From: an uncultured Prevotella sp.
GTDB lineage: Bacteria; Bacteroidota; Bacteroidia; Bacteroidales; Bacteroidaceae
Length of the DNA stretch: 14,891 nucleotides
NCBI GenBank assembly: GCA_900553965.1
Contig: USFX01000041.1
Location: 1-14,891, forward strand
Direction of reading: 5' to 3'
Position 1 is the first letter of the stretch. Every line of letters begins with the position of its first letter. Positions 14,861 through 14,891 of the stretch are shown piece after piece. Under the pieces are notes generated by a model. That model did no database searches, had not been told where the DNA came from, and worked only from the letters and a program-made list of their open reading frames with translations. The position numbers and the translations under genes are program-made.

Positions 14861-14891
14861 GTATGTTGCAACAATTAGTTTATACTTTGAA
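14861..14891 (+). repeat. Dispersed 31-bp repeat, copy 2 (cut by window end)
   Basis: The last 31 bases match 9267-9297 at 29 positions, including the palindrome TGTTGCAACA. The window ends at TTTGAA, exactly where the hairpin arm begins in copy 1, so a second hairpin may follow outside the window. Confidence 0.9.

Overview
The window looks like chromosomal DNA from a Bacteroidota bacterium, most likely order Bacteroidales (Prevotella-like or related). Three things support this. The promoters follow the Bacteroidota form TTTG, about 19 bp, TAnnTTTG, seen cleanly before the tRNA and rsfS. The order rsfS-ftsH-cdsA is, as I recall, typical of Bacteroidales. The right end carries secreted carbohydrate-active enzymes of gut-Bacteroidales type. 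Coding regions are GC-rich with many G/C third positions. The species cannot be named from this window.

Layout. 1-59: a probable C-terminal tail of an unidentified gene. 60-580: intergenic, no gene seen. 581-1657: a CorA-type divalent-cation channel gene with a long leader; the leader holds an 11-codon ORF whose stop codon touches a strong hairpin with a T-rich tail. 1875-3746: a large alpha-helical DUF349-repeat protein of unknown function, closed by a perfect 13-bp terminator. 4042-4225: a tRNA-Gln(CUG) with its own promoter and terminator. 4340-7838: the housekeeping run rsfS (ribosomal silencing factor), ftsH (membrane AAA+ zinc protease) and cdsA (CDP-diacylglycerol synthase). 7977-8987, minus strand: a YitT/DUF2179 membrane protein convergent with cdsA. 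9410-14816: three exported proteins on the plus strand, a GH127 glycosidase with an intact Glu/Cys zinc site, a DUF2264 protein and a heparinase II/III-like lyase. These three look like a polysaccharide-degradation cassette; no SusC/SusD or regulator is visible before the window ends.

The most unusual content is in the gaps. (a) Two arrays with an exact 22-bp period, three units over the ftsH stop codon (6877-6942) and six units between the GH127 and DUF2264 genes (11486-11617); most units hold a small dyad. (b) Two long hairpins with 29-bp arms (7864-7933 and 9292-9359), each arm built from three 8-nt units fitting roughly ACRCRRAG. (c) A 31-bp dispersed repeat at 9267-9297 and again at the last 31 bases of the window, in the same orientation, bracketing the three-gene enzyme cassette. 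(d) The corA leader, which has the layout of a translation-coupled attenuator. No phage, transposase, CRISPR or rRNA genes were seen.
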